Positions 17,737-21,735 of a stretch of 21,735 bases of DNA are shown piece after piece (the stretch's first letter is position 1; each line of letters opens with the position of its first letter). This DNA comes from Penium margaritaceum (lineage: Eukaryota > Streptophyta > Zygnematophyceae > Desmidiales > Peniaceae). The position numbers and the translations under genes are program-made. Location: NCBI GenBank assembly GCA_023375785.1, contig SZWC01025927.1, forward strand, positions 1 through 21,735. The letters are read 5' to 3'. Below the pieces are notes generated by a model. That model was not told the DNA's origin and did not search any database. It saw nothing but the letters and a program-made list of their open reading frames with translations.

Positions 17737-17738
17737 GG

Positions 17739-18281
17739 TGCTATGCCAAACGGAGCGTAGATGGTGAACAGGTAGAAGTTGCGAGGCAAAACACGTTTGA
17801 GAATTTGGGACACTTGAGCCATGTATGATTAGCACTAAATGTACTTCAATGACAAGTGTCAAAGTTATCAAACACATGTATACAAGTGTCAAGTTTTACA
17901 TGAGACATAGTCAGGGTCATTGGGTCGATTGTCGAGCGACGCGTGTGGAGTCGTGTCATGAGTGGTCGGATCGCGAAGCTCTGCCAAGGAATCGGGGGGC
18001 TTCAAAGATCCACAGCAAAGATGCGAGATGCATCTTTGCAAAACTTGATGTTTCTCGATGCGTCAACCAAAAGGTCGAGACACTTCCTTCATTGATTCTC
18101 GAAAGGGATCAAAGTTGTCAAAAGGTGCGCAATGGTGCGCCGGAGGGCGAGGACAGTTGGCCGAATTGCCCTCGACCATTGAGGTGAAACTTGAGGTCTC
18201 AACGTGTGGTGGGCCATTTGTGTAATGACAGAAAGACCCACTCAGAGAGGTTAGGGACTTGTGTAAGTCTAGTATGTAACA
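17739..18281 (-). repeat. Gypsy 5' LTR (right copy, 543 bp)
   Basis: Starts tgctatgccaaac and ends agtatgtaaca, collinear with 14420-14946 over its whole length with many substitutions and small indels. It is followed by ataaa, a near match to the bases left of the other LTR. Confidence 0.88.
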
Positions 18282-18286
18282 ATAAA

Positions 18287-20196
18287 TGGGGAAAATCCAT
18301 GAATAATTCATCACAACTGGGGTAAGACACCAATGCTTTTTATTCTCATTGAAAATTCTGAAGATAACTACCCAAAATCTCAAATGGGGGTGACGGGGGC
18401 ATAATCTTCAAAATGGGAGCAACACGAAGATGGTCTAGCGAGAGTAGGAGAAACTTCTAAGTCCGCCCGGATATGCCATGAATCCATGGTATTTGAGGAA
18501 TAAAGATGGATGAAACATAACTCTACTACCCAAGGGTAAAGACACATCCATTCATGGGCCAGGCCATTCACATCCTGGCAGACCTCAGTAGGCCCGGATG
18601 GACCCATGGCTGCGAGTGGAGAGGTCAGCATCATGGATGTACACGGGATTGTTTAACACCCATGATCCAGTACGTGCCCTATGGTTTGCTTGGAGGTCTG
18701 ATGAACTTTGTGTCCCACATACGCTATCTTTGTCCATCTTCTTCCACTCCACCACCACATCATGACTGTCCATTGGAGAAGATGGCGCTTTTGTGACGTC
18801 CCATGCACCCACTTGAGGTGTTACCGTTCTGGGTCCCCATCCATGGAGCTGCCGCAATGGATGTCCTTTGGACTACATTTGCAGAAGGTAAAACGTGTAC
18901 TGGCCTCACGTCATCCAGATTCAAAGTAAAATGGAATAGTCCATAGAGACCCCTTTGAAATTCTGGTAACGGAACGGTTCACAATTGAAACAGCCATTTT
19001 CTAACGGTTTGCCTCATCCCTGTTTGTCCAAGGAAAGAACAATCTGCCAGTCATGCACAGAAGGTACCAGTTCCGTAACGGAAGATTTATTTCTTGAAAG
19101 GTGTCAAGACTTAGCTTTTGCATCTTTTGTAAGAAAAAACCATGAGAGTGTCTTATTGTATGAAAAAAATGTCCAAACCATAAACTGGGAACATAATGCA
19201 TCATTCTGCATCGAAAACTCCCCAACAATCACTGGTTTGTGCACAAAAATCACTGTGCAAGTACTGCAGTCAAGTCTTGCCCCCTGATTTGGCGATATGT
19301 TGCATGTTCATGATCTTGGATTTTTTTCATTCGTGTTCATGAGGCAGCGAATTTGGCTTGGGCTACGGAGTCGTATTTTTTCTTTTCTTCCCGGATGAGT
19401 AACTTTGTCTACCGTGTGGGGCGCCTGTTGCTTTCTCGTGGTCCATTGATACCTGCATTATTTTGTACATGACGTTGATGTATTGGATATACAGTTCCAA
19501 AAACTGGGCGCATGGATCTTCTGCCCGTTTTGTGATCTTTCTCATATACTCTCCGTGTCCTATGGCTACTCAAAGCAAAAAGTTCCACACTCTGAATAGA
19601 AATCTATCATAGGGATCAAAAGAATAAATCAGACAGAGAGATAAACATCACTACCAGAATCCTCAACGTGGAAAGGTTTTTACAACAACCATTATCACAA
19701 TCAAAACCGTAATGAGAATGCAGGTTCAAAATCAGAATTAGTATCAAATGCTATTTATTCAGTCCTTCATGCGCATCATAACCTCTTCAATGACATCAAA
19801 GTAGCTATGGGTCTGAGTCTGAAAGAATTCATGGAGGGGAGAGGGACACATATAATCTGCAAATCAAGGGTTGATATCTTTTTCATGTACGAATGATGCT
19901 ATCTTCATTTTGGAGCAATAATCATAAACAGCTGATGCATGTAGATATCCTTTTCTTCAACATGCCCTTGTATCCCAAACAAGTTAGTGACAGGGATTCT
20001 GGAAAAGCAGGTCCATTTATTCATGCAACTTCAGAAACATAACGGAAAAGTACCGGTTGCATCAAACCACACGTTGAGAAGGAAGACTTCTCCATTGCCC
20101 TAAACCGGAATATCCTAATTGAAATTATTCTCCATTCTCTCTCTCTTGCATGCTTCAAAGTTCATGCGCTCTTGCTCTTTGGTCCACAGAATGAAC
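18287..20196. other. Intergenic region, no confirmed gene
   Basis: Mostly A/T-rich with short open frames: plus 18985-19287 (100 codons), minus 18585-18857 and minus 18380-18634. None has a recognisable domain. A possible decayed exon lies at about 19759-19945 on minus and is described separately. An aataaa motif on minus (20016-20021) lies about 176 bases beyond the LDLa gene stop and could serve as its polyadenylation signal, but this is only a motif match. Confidence 0.4.
19759..19945 (-). pseudogene. Possible decayed or partial exon, unrecognised
   Basis: On minus one frame reads YLHASAVYDYCSKMKIASFV, then HEKDINP, a TGA, FADYMCPSPLHEFFQTQTHS and YFDVIEEVMMRMKD before a stop at 19759-19761. 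The residue mix looks more like real protein than the other frames around it, which carry many stops. I do not recognise the family. The internal TGA means it is a pseudogene, a missed short intron, or chance. Confidence 0.25.
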
Positions 20197-20759
20197 CTAC
20201 TTCTGTGCCTTCTTCTTGCCAAGAGCCCTCTTGCCCTTCCTTCCCTTCTTCACCTTCTTTCCCTTCTTCCCCTTCTTTCCATTTGTTCCCTTCTTTGATT
20301 TCTTTGGCTTCTTCTCCGGGACAGGAAGAGGCTCCTCACTCACTCCAGTTTCTCCACCACCTTCAGCCTCACCACGGTTATGCACAACACCACCGGAAGA
20401 GCCACCGGCGGCACCATCAGCAGCCCCACCAACAGCACCACCACCACTCCCACCAGCAGAACCGACTGGCATGGGTTTTTCAGCCCCGCTTCCATCAGCA
20501 CCTCCTTTGGCACAGACCTTCCTGCCAGAATTGTCGGTGAAGCAGCCCTCGTACATCCAGAAGCACTGCGACTCGTTGCGAAGGTGACAGTTGGCCTCCA
20601 ACTGGTCAGACTTGTCAGGGCACGAGGCAGGGGAAGTGCCGTTGTTGCACACGTTGCAGTAGTTGTCCATGCAGTAGCGGCCAGAGGGGCACGACACGCG
20701 GTACGTTGCAGAGCAGTTGAATGACTCGTCACACAGAGCAGGTGATTCATCGCTGCCAT
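20197..20759 (-). CDS. LDLa-repeat protein, terminal exon
   Basis: The last exon of a Cys-rich protein read on minus. It begins at an AG acceptor (ccttccccag) at 20760-20761 and completes the Asp codon split by the intron, giving CKD|GSDE. It carries the end of one LDL-receptor class A module (DGSDESPALC) and a further degenerate module (FNCSATYRVSCPSGRYC...SCPDKSDQLEANC). A Cys-containing segment follows (CFWMYEGCFTDNSGRKVC). Then comes a Gly/Ala linker (AGGSGGGAVGGAADGAAGG) and a Lys/Gly-rich tail (KKPKKSKKGTNGKKGKKGKK and on to KKKAQK) ending at the stop at 20197-20199. LDLa modules bind calcium and are usually extracellular; the very basic tail might bind acidic polymers or be a localisation signal, which is inference. 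No membrane segment follows the modules. Confidence 0.88.
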
Positions 20760-21056
20760 CTGGGGAAGGAACAACAGAAAAAATGTACAACAGGAAAGGG
20801 TAAAACATGTGAAGCTCACATGAGACATTTTCTCATGGCCTGAAATGGAGGTGGAAAGGTGTAAAACCCATATCCCTCAAAATTCACCTGCACACAAATT
20901 TATCTCAATTGTCCAGGCTGTGTTTCTTTTGACAAGATTTTTCTAGAAGGCTGAATGCTTTCTTGAAATCTTTCTTGCTATTCATGTTCTCATCTTTCCC
21001 TCCCAGCCCTTTCTCCCCTCCACCTCACCTCTCCATTGAACGGGTCAAGCACTCAC
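20760..21056 (-). other. Spliceosomal intron, 297 nt, in LDLa gene
   Basis: On minus it starts with the donor GTGAGT (21051-21056) after AAGG and ends with ttccttccccag. Removing it joins ECK plus G to AT-GGC-AGC-GAT, recreating the invariant DGSDE calcium-binding signature of an LDLa module. The reading frame and the motif both confirm the splice. It is a phase 1 intron inside the module. Confidence 0.92.
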
Positions 21057-21402
21057 CCTTGCACTCGTGTACATTGTTGCACTGTTGGCTTTCATAGATG
21101 CACTGAAGACCATCCTTGCACTTCACCATGCCCTCAGGGCAGTTGAAGCCCTTGCAGAAGGAAGGTTCCTCGTCACTTCCATCTTCCTCGCAAGTCACCT
21201 CTCCATCACAGTAGCTCCCACCCTTGCAGATCGTGCGCTCCTTCTCCTTGCACTTGACATAGCCTGGGCTGCACTCGTGGGCAGCGCAGAACGTGTCTTC
21301 CTCGTCGGCCCCACCCGGGCATTGTGTGTTGCCTTCGCAGAGGTCGGAGGGGTAGATGCACTGAGGCTTGGCGCGTACCCACGGAACTGTTGGGCATGGA
21401 AC
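21057..21402 (-). CDS. LDLa-repeat protein, internal exon
   Basis: A 346-base exon on minus between an acceptor (gattttctag at 21403-21412) and the donor GTGAGT. It encodes 115 codons plus one base, VPCPTVPWVRAKPQC to NNVHECK. It contains at least two complete modules: CIYPSDLCEGNTQCPGGADE with its final Cys, and CSPGYVKCKEKERTICKGGS...CDGEVTCEEDGSDEEPSFC. It also has the start of a third, CPEGMVKCKDGLQC...CNNVHECK, which is finished in the next exon. Cys spacing and the D/E-rich ends match LDLa calcium cages, although the first module has GGADE instead of DGSDE. The gene's 5' part, with any signal peptide, lies beyond the right edge. Confidence 0.9.
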
Positions 21403-21735
21403 CTAGAAAATCATTTTGTAGATGGAATGAAAAATAAAGGCAACAAAGAAGATTAGAATGGAGAAGATGATTTCAGCAACCGTAAAGATATGAAATTTTG
21501 TGGAAGACCGATAGAAATCTAGCACTGAGGACAAGGAGTGTCAAATGGGCTGATGGTATGAGGGAAGAATCCTAGGCTGGAAGTACATCGTAGCACCTCC
21601 TGTCCTCATGCAAGAAGTGCACACGTGAGGTGTGAGGGCAAGGTTCTTGTCCTGGGCTTCAATTTCTCAGTCTCAGAATTCATGTTCTTGTCCTGGTTAG
21701 GTAGAGAAATGAGGAGAAAAACACACCTTTTCTAC
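21403..21735 (-). other. Upstream intron of the LDLa gene, running toward the window edge
   Basis: This A/T-richer stretch has no open LDLa-like frame and ends, in gene orientation, at the acceptor at 21403-21404. A possible donor (gtgtgt after gaaaag on minus) lies at about 21721-21726, which would leave only nine exon bases at the edge. That donor is a guess. Confidence 0.5.

Larger units (their letters stand above)
14420..18281 (-). mobile_element. Degenerate Ty3/gypsy chromovirus with large internal deletion
   Basis: Two diverged direct repeats (14420-14946 and 17739-18281), both starting TG and ending GTAACA, flank a minus-strand interior. In element order it holds 5' LTR, primer site, gag-like coiled coil, RNase H, integrase, chromodomain, polypurine tract and 3' LTR. 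Integrase after RNase H defines Ty3/gypsy, and the C-terminal chromodomain defines a chromovirus. Protease and reverse transcriptase are absent, so the interior is about 2.8 kb instead of the family's usual 4-5 kb. Many in-frame stops, hairpin insertions and an unrelated segment at 16610-17033 show long decay. It cannot move on its own. Confidence 0.88.

Noticed and set aside
18585-18857. A 90-codon minus-strand ORF and overlapping frames at 18380-18796
   Set aside because: Several frames on both strands are open to a similar extent and none has a recognisable motif.
20216-20587. A Pro/Phe-rich plus-strand protein of 123 codons
   Set aside because: It is the antisense of the Lys-rich tail and Gly/Ala linker of the LDLa protein, whose frame is confirmed by the splice join and Cys pattern.
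21067-21456. A hydrophobic 129-codon plus-strand ORF
   Set aside because: It is the antisense of the LDLa exon at 21057-21402; Cys/Asp/Glu-rich modules read backwards give Ala/Leu-rich sequence.

Overview
The window is eukaryotic genomic DNA dominated by retrotransposon remains, with one recognisable host gene at the right edge. Two observations point to a nuclear eukaryotic genome: an LDL-receptor class A (LDLa) repeat gene with a canonical GT-AG intron that joins in phase, and two LTR retrotransposons whose primer-binding sites match initiator tRNA-Met. The mix of a plant-type Ty1/copia element, a chromodomain Ty3/gypsy element, a decayed non-LTR reverse transcriptase and a tandem LDLa gene would fit a green alga such as a prasinophyte. 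That species guess is inference from general knowledge, not something the sequence proves.

Layout. 1-3050: a 14-unit 12-bp minisatellite (209-376), then sequence with only weak, unassigned ORFs. 3050-3627: a frameshifted non-LTR reverse transcriptase remnant on the minus strand. 3709-11369: a Ty1/copia element on the minus strand, bounded by 640-bp LTRs and a perfect 5-bp target duplication (gagac). Its gag-pol is broken by a frameshift, by motif substitutions and by assembly joins. 11370-14414: flanking DNA with an unusual array of four tandem palindromes (12042-12214) and a G-quadruplex-prone run (12904-12927). 14415-18286: a degenerate, internally deleted Ty3/gypsy chromovirus on the minus strand, with long snap-back hairpins and templated duplications inside its integrase. 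18287-20196: mostly unassigned DNA with one possible decayed exon. 20197-21402: the two 3'-terminal exons of the LDLa-repeat protein on the minus strand.

Assembly caution. The single n characters at 7515, 8227, 8630, 9215, 9778, 11645 and probably 15372 and 16609 mark contig joins. Five pairs of flanking segments are duplicated, and their duplicated ends coincide exactly with those n characters. Between 8228 and 11936 the contigs appear to be interleaved in the wrong order, and the 517-N gap (10523-11039) may contain nothing real. Putting the pieces in overlap order restores a right LTR of exactly 640 bp, the same length as the left one.

I found no new gene system. The most unusual signals are the palindrome array at 12042-12214 and the hairpin-turn rearrangements in the gypsy integrase.
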